In this document: positions 1 through 6,674 of the stretch, piece after piece
Numbering within the stretch: the first letter of the stretch is position 1
How the letters are laid out: each line of letters opens with the position of its first letter
Source of the DNA: Methanocorpusculum sp.
Lineage (GTDB): Archaea > Halobacteriota > Methanomicrobia > Methanomicrobiales > Methanocorpusculaceae
NCBI GenBank assembly: GCA_029987315.1
Contig: DALTVZ010000098.1
Location: 1 to 19,648 of the forward strand
Direction of reading: 5' to 3'
DNA: 19,648 nt
Translations under genes and position numbers: made by a program
Notes under the pieces: model-generated
The model's database searches: none
Told to the model about the DNA's origin: nothing
The model's input: only the letters and a program-made list of their open reading frames with translations

Positions 1-103
1 CCTGATGTTTTTCGATGAAGATGGTGAACATTCCAAATGCCAGATCGGCAAGTCCGTCAGTTTGGATCTCCTCTTCGATCATTTCGAAATCATCTGCAGT
101 CAT
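1..103 (-). CDS. Truncated N-terminus of an unrecognised protein
   Basis: An ATG at 103 opens a reading frame that runs off the left edge after 34 codons. The visible part is acidic at first (MTADDFEMIEEEIQTDG) and then hydrophobic and aromatic (LADLAFGMFTIFIEK). I do not recognise the family. A nearby ATG at 110 is in another frame and stops at once. The start fits a leaderless mRNA, because a TATA-like element at 130-138 read on this strand lies about 27 bases before the ATG. The gene is divergent from htpX and may share that element with it. That it is a real gene is inferred from the open frame, codon-like composition and promoter spacing. Confidence 0.55.
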   Translation of the reverse strand, partial: MTADDFEMIEEEIQTDGLADLAFGMFTIFIEKHQ

Positions 104-128
104 TATTCATTATTGTGTCCTTCATGTA

Positions 129-139
129 GTTTATATTTC
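129..139. promoter_or_regulatory. Shared TATA-like element between divergent genes
   Basis: An AT-rich element (TTTATATTT on plus) sits between the start codons at 103 (minus) and 199 (plus). Archaeal transcription starts about 25-27 bases from the TATA centre, so minus transcripts would begin near 107, almost at the ATG. Plus transcripts would begin near 160, giving htpX a leader of about 40 nt. Position and composition are seen; use as a promoter is inferred. Confidence 0.4.
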
Positions 140-198
140 GGATTGGCTATGCTAGGTCAGGAAACCTATTATTGCGGAATTATCCATACTAGAGTACA

Positions 199-1113
199 AT
201 GATTTGGAAACGTGACTGGGGGCTGATTGGTCGTCAGGTTATAGCCTGGATGATCATGCTCCTGCTGTATTTGGTAATACTAACTGTTGTTATGGTATTC
301 CTGCAAGGGACGATGATGTATTTCCTGATAGGGCTGGTATTTGTCATGGCATTTGTGCAGTATTTCTTCTCCGACAAACTCGTGCAGAGAAGTATGAATG
401 TCATGCTGGTCGACGAGGATGAAGAGCCGCAACTATATGCAATGGTTCGTCGATTGGCCGAGGAAGCCGATCTTCCCATGCCCAAAGTGGGGATCATTCA
501 ACACAAAGCCATGGCAAATATCCCGAATGCATTTGCAACCGGTCGGAGCCCAAAAAAAGCCGTGGTAGCCGTCACACCCAAGATTCGGTATCTCCTTACC
601 GATGATGAACTGGAGGCAGTACTTGCACATGAACTTGCGCATGTGAAGAACCGTGATATGCTGACGATGACCATTGGCAGTTTTGCTGTTATGATTGCTT
701 CGATCATTTTGAACAATGCATTTCTTATGGCGCTGTTTGGCGGGAACCGAGATAGTGAAAACGGCGGAGGGATCGTAATCTTCATTGTTGCTATGGTAAT
801 TACATTCGTGGTCTACATGGTTGGAACCATCGTGACAATGGCGATTTCACGCTATCGGGAGTATTCAGCAGACCGCGGGAGTGCGTATATCACTCGTGAT
901 CCGGATGCGTTGATACGCGCTCTCAAAAAAATCAGCAGTGGTGTGGATGCCGCCTCACCGGATGCAAAACGGGCAGTATCGGGAACGAATTCGTTCTTTA
1001 TCATCCCGGCAATATCGGGAGAGTCAGTAATGGAGTTATTTTCCACACACCCGTCACTTGAGAAAAGAATCGCGAATTTAGAAAAGGTTCGTGCAGAAAT
1101 CAGGGGATACTGA
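199..1113 (+). CDS. htpX: HtpX-like membrane zinc metalloprotease (M48 family)
   Basis: A 304-aa membrane protease expected to degrade misfolded membrane proteins at the cytoplasmic face. Two hydrophobic segments lie at about residues 15-60. The zinc-binding HELAH motif is at 144-148, inside the typical AVLAHELAHVKNRD context. Two more hydrophobic segments follow at about 157-177 and 193-217. The third zinc ligand is probably Glu221 in the conserved REYSADRGSA stretch. Length and motif order match full-length HtpX. The C-terminal STHPSLEKRIANL segment is also typical of the family. The gene stands alone between a divergent promoter and a hairpin terminator that contains its stop codon. No clear Shine-Dalgarno site precedes the ATG. 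Confidence 0.93.
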   Translation: MIWKRDWGLIGRQVIAWMIMLLLYLVILTVVMVFLQGTMMYFLIGLVFVMAFVQYFFSDKLVQRSMNVMLVDEDEEPQLYAMVRRLAEEADLPMPKVGIIQHKAMANIPNAFATGRSPKKAVVAVTPKIRYLLTDDELEAVLAHELAHVKNRDMLTMTIGSFAVMIASIILNNAFLMALFGGNRDSENGGGIVIFIVAMVITFVVYMVGTIVTMAISRYREYSADRGSAYITRDPDALIRALKKISSGVDAASPDAKRAVSGTNSFFIIPAISGESVMELFSTHPSLEKRIANLEKVRAEIRGY

Positions 1114-1127
1114 TTTCTAATTTTTTT
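1095..1127 (+). terminator. Hairpin plus T-tract terminator of htpX
   Basis: A perfect 9-bp stem (AGAAATCAG at 1095-1103, CTGATTTCT at 1110-1118) with a 6-nt loop is followed two bases later by seven Ts (1121-1127). The TGA stop of htpX (1111-1113) lies inside the 3' arm. Archaeal termination usually needs only the T-tract, so the good hairpin is notable. Confidence 0.7.
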
Positions 1128-1176
1128 CCGACAGGTTTAATAATATCCAAAATTAACATAAGAGACGCAAAGATAA

Positions 1177-1247
1177 GCACCGATGGTCTAGAGGTATGAC
1201 TTTGGCCTTCCAAGCCAATAGCCCGGGTTCGATTCCCGGTCGGTGCA
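1177..1247 (+). tRNA. tRNA-Gly (anticodon TCC)
   Basis: A complete cloverleaf can be drawn. The acceptor stem GCACCGA pairs with TCGGTGC, with A1247 as discriminator. There is a GTC/GAC D-stem, an anticodon stem TTGGC/GCCAA with loop CTTCCAA giving anticodon TCC, and a T-arm CCGGG-TTCGATT-CCCGG. The 3' CCA is not encoded and a T-tract follows directly. An AT-rich stretch at about 1135-1145 could be the TATA box. It is probably co-transcribed with or followed by the tRNA-Val gene 18 bases on. Confidence 0.95.
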
Positions 1248-1260
1248 CTTTTTCCCTTTT
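1248..1260 (+). terminator. T-tract after tRNA-Gly
   Basis: CTTTTTCCCTTTTTG follows the discriminator base of tRNA-Gly, with two T5 runs. It is an archaeal T-tract terminator or processing boundary. Confidence 0.4.
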
Positions 1261-1265
1261 TGTTT

Positions 1266-1337
1266 GGATTCGTGGTCTAGTGGTATGACGTCGCCTTCAC
1301 ACGGCGGAGGTCAGGAGTTCGAATCTCCTCGGATCCA
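1266..1337 (+). tRNA. tRNA-Val (anticodon CAC)
   Basis: The acceptor stem GGATTCG pairs with CGGATCC (one G-U), with A1337 as discriminator. The D-arm is GTC-TAGTGGTAT-GAC. The anticodon stem is TCGCC/GGCGG with loop TTCACAC, giving anticodon CAC. The T-arm is AGGAG-TTCGAAT-CTCCT. No CCA is encoded. A T6 run follows within a few bases (about 1341-1346) and probably ends transcription. Confidence 0.95.
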
Positions 1338-1397
1338 CTGTTTTTTGAAATATAATGTTCATCTTTCACGCATTTCGGTGAAAATTAAGCGTTGATT

Positions 1398-1488
1398 AAA
1401 AAAAATAATTAATGTTTTAAGTTGGTTATGGGGTGTGGGATAAAAATGAAATTCATCAGTTCTTAGAGATAAAATTCAATAATATCTC
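1398..1488 (-). terminator. Possible terminator region of the methyltransferase gene
   Basis: On the minus strand, just past the stop codon at 1491, a 6-bp hairpin (GAGATA/TATCTC, 1466-1488) is followed by a T5 run and, further on, a T8 run (complement of 1398-1405). Together they could end transcription of the operon to the right. The rest of the 150-base gap up to the tRNA-Val gene is AT-rich, and I see nothing else in it. Confidence 0.35.
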
Positions 1489-1490
1489 CC

Positions 1491-2330
1491 TCACCCAAAA
1501 CAGACCCAACGGTCGTAAATAGGGTCGCGTTCATTTTCCACGATTTCAAGAGCCTTCCCGACGCCCGCGGCCCACTCTTTCACCCAGTGGGCCTCCTCCT
1601 CTGTTGCGACCGTGATGAGAGTTTTCTCTGTGATTCCGGCAAGTTCCTCAACGATTGGGCGCCAAATATCCTGCGTGTAGCCGTATATCTGCCCAAACAT
1701 GATCCCTATACCATACTCGGCGTCAGGGAGATAAGCTGAGGCGATCCGTGCATCGATACAAGCGAGACGCCCGGGGGAGAATCTGCCGGTTGAAAGACCA
1801 AGCGCCAGAAGCTCAGGGTCATTATCATAAGCTATTGGGGTAGCTCCCATCTCACTGAGTATCAAAGAACCGATCCCTGACCCAGCACAAGCGTCCAGCG
1901 CGATTCCTGAGATGGAGGTGCCCCACATCTCATGCAGAAGATCACGAACCTTATCGATCCTGTCTGTGGTCAGATCATCTCCAGCCGGCGTGATCGTGTT
2001 TCGGATGATATCTGCATAATATGCTCGGATTGCATTCTCAACATCTTCGCGCTCCTCCTGATAGATCTCACCATCAACCGCTTCAAATAATGAGATCTCT
2101 CCTGCGGTCGGCGGCCTAAAAAGCCAAGATGTCCCGCACCATTCATTTCCGTTCTTCACCGCAAACAGCAGGGGATCCTCATTCTCATCGATCAGAAGCT
2201 TTGCTCCATGATGAACCGGATTTGCTTCACAGATCAAAACGCCAGGTTCACCATTGTTCACCAGTGATGCGTAGTCAGGTTCAAGAAACCTAACTCTGTC
2301 CAGCTCCAGCATTGCAGCTAGTTGCGACAT
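1491..2330 (-). CDS. SAM-dependent methyltransferase-like protein
   Basis: A 279-aa protein with two parts. Residues 1-100 form an unrecognised N-terminal domain without an obvious motif. Residues 120-245 look like a class I Rossmann methyltransferase: motif I LDACAGSGIG (145-154), an acidic motif II region AYDNDP (167-172) and CIDAR (191-195). The substrate is unknown. The glycine-rich loop resembles that of RNA or protein methyltransferases, but the downstream catalytic NPPY-type motif of N6-adenine enzymes is absent, so transfer activity cannot be asserted. The ATG abuts the TAA of the upstream bactofilin-like gene with no bases between, implying translational coupling and shared expression. 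Confidence 0.7.
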   Translation of the reverse strand: MSQLAAMLELDRVRFLEPDYASLVNNGEPGVLICEANPVHHGAKLLIDENEDPLLFAVKNGNEWCGTSWLFRPPTAGEISLFEAVDGEIYQEEREDVENAIRAYYADIIRNTITPAGDDLTTDRIDKVRDLLHEMWGTSISGIALDACAGSGIGSLILSEMGATPIAYDNDPELLALGLSTGRFSPGRLACIDARIASAYLPDAEYGIGIMFGQIYGYTQDIWRPIVEELAGITEKTLITVATEEEAHWVKEWAAGVGKALEIVENERDPIYDRWVCFG

Positions 2331-3392
2331 TTATTTTCCATCCATTCGCCCGATGGTAAGTCCCTCGGTTGCTTTGATCACACCGCTCACCCGGGCATCC
2401 TCGTGCAGCCAGACCGTTTTTCCGGCAACATCACCCAAGACATCGGCACCACGCTCGACCCGAATATTTTGACCGACAACATCTCCATGTATTGCTGTTC
2501 GAGGGCCAAGTTTTATTCGTTGGGCTGCCTGAATGCTACCGAAGAGTGTAGTATCCTTGAGGATCTTCACGGATTGCGCCCGAATATTTCCGTGGAGACG
2601 GCAGTTTGCACCGATCTCCATCGGTGTGACAACCGAGAAGTACCGGAGATCCATTGTGGTTTTCGGTGGAAGCACAAGAGGCGCGACGGTCACCTCTGAA
2701 AGAAGGCTCGCGACCCGTTTTCTTGCAGCGTCCTCACCTTCAAGATGCAGCATAGTGATCACATAGAGCAGGAGATAAAGAACGACCGGCATCGGATTTC
2801 TGATTGCGATATCCCCGTATGCTTTAAATTCCTTATCGATTATCACATTGTCACCGATATCCAGATTGCCGCCAACATTCAGTTTACCGTGGATTTTCAC
2901 GCCTTCTCCAAGATAGGCATCCCCGTTACAAAGAACCGTTCCGTGAACTTCACAGAAGTTATCTATGCGAAGATCTCCTTCTGCAACAATATCTCCGTGC
3001 ATGGTGGATAATTCGCTGATAACAATGTCATTTCCATACAGACCGTATCCTATGTCACAGTGATCCCCGATCAAAATATCATGTTTGGTTTTGAGATTGC
3101 GTTCCTGAAGTTCGGTTTTATCAGGCAGGTAACAGGATTTGAAAAGGTCGGAGGAGGATAACACCATTGAGGCGGTTTCCTCATCAACTTCTGATATTTT
3201 CTGATTGAGATTCAGTTTTTCTTCAGGAGAGACCTCAGAAAACAGCGGCTCTACACTATTTTCTGTGTCTTTCGTTGCATGTCTTTCCAATACCTCCTCC
3301 TCCTCTGGGGTGAGATCAGGTAATGTTAGAAATTTTTCCCTCTCTTCAGGCATTGTTTCGGCTATAATTATGTGTTTTTTATCCTCTGCCAT
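2331..3392 (-). CDS. Bactofilin-like polymer-forming beta-helix protein
   Basis: A 353-aa protein with an acidic, probably disordered N-terminus (1-85). Two stretches of short hydrophobic/glycine repeats follow (about 101-199 and 246-350; units such as IHGDVVGQNIRVERGADVLGDV), typical of right-handed beta-helix proteins of the bactofilin or polymer-forming cytoskeletal family. Between them lies an unusual segment, NPMPVVLYLLLYVITMLHL (199-217), plus a helical stretch to about 240. It could be a membrane-associated helix or hairpin. The likely role is a cytoplasmic or membrane-attached scaffold (inference). A good ribosome site, GGTGGAG, lies five bases before the ATG. The gene follows apgM by 26 bases and touches the methyltransferase gene. 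Confidence 0.75.
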   Translation of the reverse strand: MAEDKKHIIIAETMPEEREKFLTLPDLTPEEEEVLERHATKDTENSVEPLFSEVSPEEKLNLNQKISEVDEETASMVLSSSDLFKSCYLPDKTELQERNLKTKHDILIGDHCDIGYGLYGNDIVISELSTMHGDIVAEGDLRIDNFCEVHGTVLCNGDAYLGEGVKIHGKLNVGGNLDIGDNVIIDKEFKAYGDIAIRNPMPVVLYLLLYVITMLHLEGEDAARKRVASLLSEVTVAPLVLPPKTTMDLRYFSVVTPMEIGANCRLHGNIRAQSVKILKDTTLFGSIQAAQRIKLGPRTAIHGDVVGQNIRVERGADVLGDVAGKTVWLHEDARVSGVIKATEGLTIGRMDGK

Positions 3393-3418
3393 TCTCCACC
3401 ACGTGTATTACTATATCG

Positions 3419-4639
3419 TTATGCCCCGTACTTATGAGTTTTGTCAATAAGGTCCAAAAGGATCGGCATCAAACTGCCGCCCGAAATCCGGCAAAGGCCC
3501 CCTGAAGCACAGGAAAACTCGTCATACTGCGTAACGCTATCGATACGAGTCCCATCTCCGTGCAGGATCAGAGGGACGGGATCTGCACTGTGTTCCTTCA
3601 GTGTACAGGGAGTTGAGTGATCACCGCATACGGCGATCATCACATCCGGGAGATCAAGGAACGGAAGAATAGCTGCGTCGACCTCCTCGAGATATTTCAT
3701 CTTCTCAACAGCCTTTCCGTCGTGCCCATATTCGTCTGCCAACTTCACATTGAAGAGAACGAAGTTCTTTCTCTTCAACTCGTTGCAGACCAGTTTTACC
3801 TGTTCATCGAGCGGAGTAGTTGGAAGGACCGAAATCCTCTCAAGGCCGATCGAGCTCCCGATCCCTGCGATCAATGCTGCTGCCGCGACAACACTGCCGG
3901 TGATTCCATGTTTTTCTTCGAAGGGTTCATAGACTCCCATCTCTCCAACACCACGGATCAAAACAACATTTGCGGGATATTCACCATGGGATTTGCGCTG
4001 AAAATTTATTGGGTGGTTTTTAAGTATCTCAGCTGCCTGGCGAGAGAATTCATTACAGACCTCGGCAGTGAATGCGGCCTCCTTACTGTCATCTTCCGGA
4101 ACGATCGTTTTCGGGGGCACTCCTGTCTTTTTCGGATCGTTGGATGATACTGCGGAACTCAGTCCTTTTCCCTTCAGGGCGAGCGCTGCGCGATGACCTG
4201 TCCCGGGTGCAAACTCGATCTCAATGCCATATTTAGAAAGGTCAACTCCGTTTTTGACAGCTGCGGATATTTCCACGGTTTCCGGGATCCTGCCTGCGCG
4301 GCGATCGACCACGAGACCATCATCATCAATAGTTGCATAGTTTGCCCTAAATCCGATCATGCCTGGTTCCATCTTAATTCCACACCCGGCTGCCTCAAGA
4401 GGTCCTCTGCCGGTATAATATTGCTGAGGGTCATATCCAAGAAGACTGAGGTGGGATGTGTCAGACCCCGGGCGGATCCCAGGGGCGATCGGATCCATTA
4501 TGCCGCAGACCCCGCCTGATGCAAGTCGATCAAGGTTTGGGAGGTGGGCTGCCTGAAGTGGAGTTTTATCTCCAAGGATCTTGCACGGCCTGTCACCCAC
4601 ACCATCAATAATGAGAAGAAGAATTTTTGATGCAGTCAT
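3419..4639 (-). CDS. apgM: 2,3-bisphosphoglycerate-independent phosphoglycerate mutase, archaeal type
   Basis: A 406-aa enzyme interconverting 3- and 2-phosphoglycerate in glycolysis and gluconeogenesis. It belongs to the alkaline phosphatase superfamily and uses two divalent metals. Visible signatures are LLIIDGVGDRP at the N-terminus (Asp12 as metal ligand) and GSDTSHLSLLGYDP (58-71), which holds the phospho-acceptor serine. KLADEYGHDGK (299-309) and CGDHSTP (338-344) carry further Asp and His metal ligands, and EHSADPVPL (349-357) follows. Length and motif order fit the archaeal family. No strong promoter is obvious in the 49-base gap after the peroxiredoxin gene, so it may be read through from there and onward into the bactofilin-like gene. 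Confidence 0.93.
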   Translation of the reverse strand: MTASKILLLIIDGVGDRPCKILGDKTPLQAAHLPNLDRLASGGVCGIMDPIAPGIRPGSDTSHLSLLGYDPQQYYTGRGPLEAAGCGIKMEPGMIGFRANYATIDDDGLVVDRRAGRIPETVEISAAVKNGVDLSKYGIEIEFAPGTGHRAALALKGKGLSSAVSSNDPKKTGVPPKTIVPEDDSKEAAFTAEVCNEFSRQAAEILKNHPINFQRKSHGEYPANVVLIRGVGEMGVYEPFEEKHGITGSVVAAAALIAGIGSSIGLERISVLPTTPLDEQVKLVCNELKRKNFVLFNVKLADEYGHDGKAVEKMKYLEEVDAAILPFLDLPDVMIAVCGDHSTPCTLKEHSADPVPLILHGDGTRIDSVTQYDEFSCASGGLCRISGGSLMPILLDLIDKTHKYGA

Positions 4640-4688
4640 TATGTGAATTATTTGGGTGGATACCTCTTAGTGTATTCTGTTCGCAAGG

Positions 4689-5156
4689 TCACACAAATGT
4701 ACGTGCTGTCTGTAATACCTCTGAAGCATGACCTTTTACCTTCACTTTGTTCCAGACTGCGAGAATTTTTCCGGCAGGGTCTATCAAAAATGTGCTGCGT
4801 AAAACGCCCATATACTCACGGCCATACATTTTTTTCTGGACCCAGACCCCAAATGCATCGATTACTGTCTTTTCTGGATCTGAAAGTAAATTGACGGAGA
4901 GTTCTTGTTTCTCAGCAAACTTCTGATGGCTTGTGGCTGAATCGGGACTTATGCCAAAGACCTGAACCTCCAGACGGGCGAACTCAGGGATAAGCTGTGT
5001 AAACTCCTTTGCTTCGGTCGTACATCCGGCTGTATTGTCCTTTGGATAAAAATAGAGAACAGTAAGATGGGAAGCGGCCATTGGAAATGTCCACTCTTTT
5101 CCGGATGCATCGGAAAGGGTGAACGTAGGGATCGTATCGTTGACATCAAGTATCAT
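4689..5156 (-). CDS. bcp: Peroxiredoxin Q/BCP family, single cysteine
   Basis: A 155-aa thiol peroxidase that reduces hydrogen peroxide or organic peroxides in the cytoplasm. The active-site stretch YFYPKDNTAGCTTEA gives peroxidatic Cys45, with the preceding Pro and Thr that shape the pocket; GISPDSATSHQKF and a late conserved Arg (VLRSTFLID) complete the fold. BCP proteins often carry a resolving Cys five residues after the first. Here that position is Lys50, and Cys45 is the only cysteine, so the enzyme must use an external thiol (inference). The ATG is probably leaderless: a TATA-like box at 5181-5189 on this strand lies about 28 bases upstream. A perfect dyad covers the start codon. Confidence 0.93.
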   Translation of the reverse strand: MILDVNDTIPTFTLSDASGKEWTFPMAASHLTVLYFYPKDNTAGCTTEAKEFTQLIPEFARLEVQVFGISPDSATSHQKFAEKQELSVNLLSDPEKTVIDAFGVWVQKKMYGREYMGVLRSTFLIDPAGKILAVWNKVKVKGHASEVLQTARTFV

Positions 5157-5168
5157 GAATGATACTTG
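5147..5168. promoter_or_regulatory. Perfect 10+10 dyad over the bcp start codon
   Basis: CAAGTATCAT (5147-5156) and ATGATACTTG (5159-5168) are exact inverted repeats separated by GA. The bcp ATG is at 5154-5156 on the minus strand, and the predicted transcription start falls in the same few bases. A repressor bound here would block initiation; alternatively an RNA hairpin could hide the start codon. The repeat is seen; the role is inferred. Confidence 0.5.
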
Positions 5169-5189
5169 TCAGGAGAGGAGATAATAATT

Positions 5190-5867
5190 TCAGTATAGGA
5201 CACGATATTCGGTCACTAAATTGGACCCGTACATCCTTGTGCTTATCAAATCGAGTCTGATCATATCGTCCTCCGAGGAGAGCGGCATCCCGCCGACCAA
5301 AGACGGTGTATCGCTACCACCAACAATGAACGGCATGTGGATAAGTCTGATTTCGTTAACGAGGTCATGATGCAGCATATGCCAGTTGAGGGTGGGCCCT
5401 CCTTCGATGATGAGCTTTTTTACCAGATATTTTGTGTAAAGAATATCCATCAGTTTTGGAAAGTCAACTCGGTCTTCACCGCAGACGACCACATCTACGC
5501 CTTTAGCAATAAATGCGTCAATTCGTTCTTGAGGTGCCGCTCTCGAGACTGCAAGGAGTGTCCGTGCCTTTGAAGTGTCGAAGACGTTCGCTGTGAGCGA
5601 AAGATCAGCAAGGCTGTTTGGGATCACCCGGAGCGGATTTTTTCCTTCGACCATTCTCACAGTCAAAAATGAATTGTCGATACGTATCGTGGATGAACCC
5701 ACCATGATTGCATCATATTCTGCACGCGTCTCATGGAGAAGGATCTCGGCCTCATGGGACATATGTTTCATCAATATTTTGCTGGAAACGCCTTTGCCAA
5801 GAGTGAGTTTTCCGTCTACTGTGATCTCCGAAATCATCAGCACGTGTGGTTTATGTAATGTCTTCAT
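5190..5867 (-). CDS. arfC: 2,5-diamino-6-(ribosylamino)-pyrimidinone 5'-phosphate reductase
   Basis: A reductase of the RibD C-terminal (dihydrofolate-reductase-like) fold. It performs the NAD(P)H-dependent ribosyl-to-ribityl reduction in the archaeal riboflavin/F420 precursor route. Signatures are SEITVDGKLT near the start, AIMVGSSTIRIDNSFLTVR, a nucleotide-binding stretch, and the KLIIEGGPTLNWHML motif. I place the start at 5867 (225 aa, normal for the family) because GAAGGA precedes it by seven bases and a TATA-like box at about 5904-5915 would start transcription near 5881. An upstream in-frame ATG at 5918 would add 17 residues but lies before that start site. The bcp gene follows after 33 bases. 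Confidence 0.88.
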   Translation of the reverse strand: MKTLHKPHVLMISEITVDGKLTLGKGVSSKILMKHMSHEAEILLHETRAEYDAIMVGSSTIRIDNSFLTVRMVEGKNPLRVIPNSLADLSLTANVFDTSKARTLLAVSRAAPQERIDAFIAKGVDVVVCGEDRVDFPKLMDILYTKYLVKKLIIEGGPTLNWHMLHHDLVNEIRLIHMPFIVGGSDTPSLVGGMPLSSEDDMIRLDLISTRMYGSNLVTEYRVLY

Positions 5868-5903
5868 GAGAGTTTCCTTCTGATTCATATAGCTTGACGA
5901 TGT

Positions 5904-5931
5904 ATAGATATTTAGCATACATCAATAAATG
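5904..5931. promoter_or_regulatory. Divergent promoter region of arfC and the phosphatidyltransferase gene
   Basis: On minus, GCTAAATATC (centre near 5909) fits transcription from about 5881 into arfC. On plus, AATAAATGA (centre near 5927) lies about 22 bases before the ATG at 5949, fitting a leaderless mRNA. Assigned from spacing and composition only. Confidence 0.4.
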
Positions 5932-5948
5932 ATTTTACCTCTCTATCC

Positions 5949-6596
5949 ATGAATATCACATCACTCAGGTATAAACTAACGGGATGGCTCGATCCGATTG
6001 TCAGACTTTTTGTTAAGACGGGAATGACCCCCAACCAGATCACGCTCCTCTCGCTTTTTTTCGGGGTAGGGGCAGCAGTCTGTTACTTCTGTCAGTCATT
6101 CATCATCGGGAGTATTCTTCTTTTGATCTCGGGCATCCTGGATCTGGTCGACGGATCAGTTGCTCGGATCACCGGGAAAAAAAGCGATTTTGGCGCGATC
6201 TCTGACTGGATCGTCGATAAATATGTGGACGGGATCGTTCTTCTTGCGATTGGACTATCCGGGATTCCGATTATCTCCCAGTTTACGAACAGCTCGCCTA
6301 CCTTAGATATAATGATTGCTGGACTTGCTGTTATCGGATCGATCATGAATACGTTCATCAAACCGGTGACCTATGCAGAAATTGGATATTCCTGCAAGGA
6401 AGATGGCAAGATCTCCGACCCCTTAGAAGGAGTGGGGTTTTTCGGCAGACCTGAAACGATCATCTCTCTGATTTTGTTCGGTCTCATAGGACAGATCTGG
6501 ATAGCCGTGATCCTTGTTGCAGTCTGTACGAACCTTTCAGCTTTCCAAAGATTGTGGTATCTCTGGAGAAAACACGGCGAGTATAAGAAAGACTAA
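5949..6596 (+). CDS. CDP-alcohol phosphatidyltransferase family membrane enzyme
   Basis: A 215-aa integral membrane enzyme with about six hydrophobic segments. It carries the full catalytic signature of the family: D65-x2-D68-G69-x2-A72-R73, then G82-x3-D86-x3-D90. Such enzymes move a CDP-activated lipid onto an alcohol acceptor. In archaea the donor is CDP-archaeol and the acceptor may be inositol phosphate, glycerol phosphate or serine. The N-terminal MTPNQITLLSL segment is typical. The sequence does not let me choose the acceptor, so no symbol is given; an archaetidylinositol-phosphate synthase is plausible. It is convergent with the GTPase gene to the right and divergent from arfC. Confidence 0.88.
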   Translation: MNITSLRYKLTGWLDPIVRLFVKTGMTPNQITLLSLFFGVGAAVCYFCQSFIIGSILLLISGILDLVDGSVARITGKKSDFGAISDWIVDKYVDGIVLLAIGLSGIPIISQFTNSSPTLDIMIAGLAVIGSIMNTFIKPVTYAEIGYSCKEDGKISDPLEGVGFFGRPETIISLILFGLIGQIWIAVILVAVCTNLSAFQRLWYLWRKHGEYKKD

Positions 6597-6668
6597 AAAA
6601 TCTCATTTTTTTGTGCGTGCTTCGATTCTTGGTTCACGCAAATGATTCAAAAAAAAAATAAAAAAAAT
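6597..6668. terminator. Bidirectional T-rich terminator region
   Basis: Between two convergent genes, the plus strand has a T7 run (about 6607-6613). The minus strand has two long T runs (complement of the A-runs at about 6650-6667). A 6-bp hairpin TGCGTG/CACGCA lies between them. T-runs alone suffice for archaeal RNA polymerase, so both genes can end here. Confidence 0.55.
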
Positions 6669-6674
6669 TCTGGG

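Noticed and set aside
3617..4147. Open frame of 176 codons on the plus strand inside apgM.
   Set aside because: It is antisense to a well-supported enzyme, cysteine- and histidine-rich in a random way, with no promoter, ribosome site or recognisable domain.
5868..5918. Longer N-terminus for arfC starting at 5918.
   Set aside because: The extra 17 residues lie before the likely transcription start, do not resemble the family, and a ribosome site fits the ATG at 5867.
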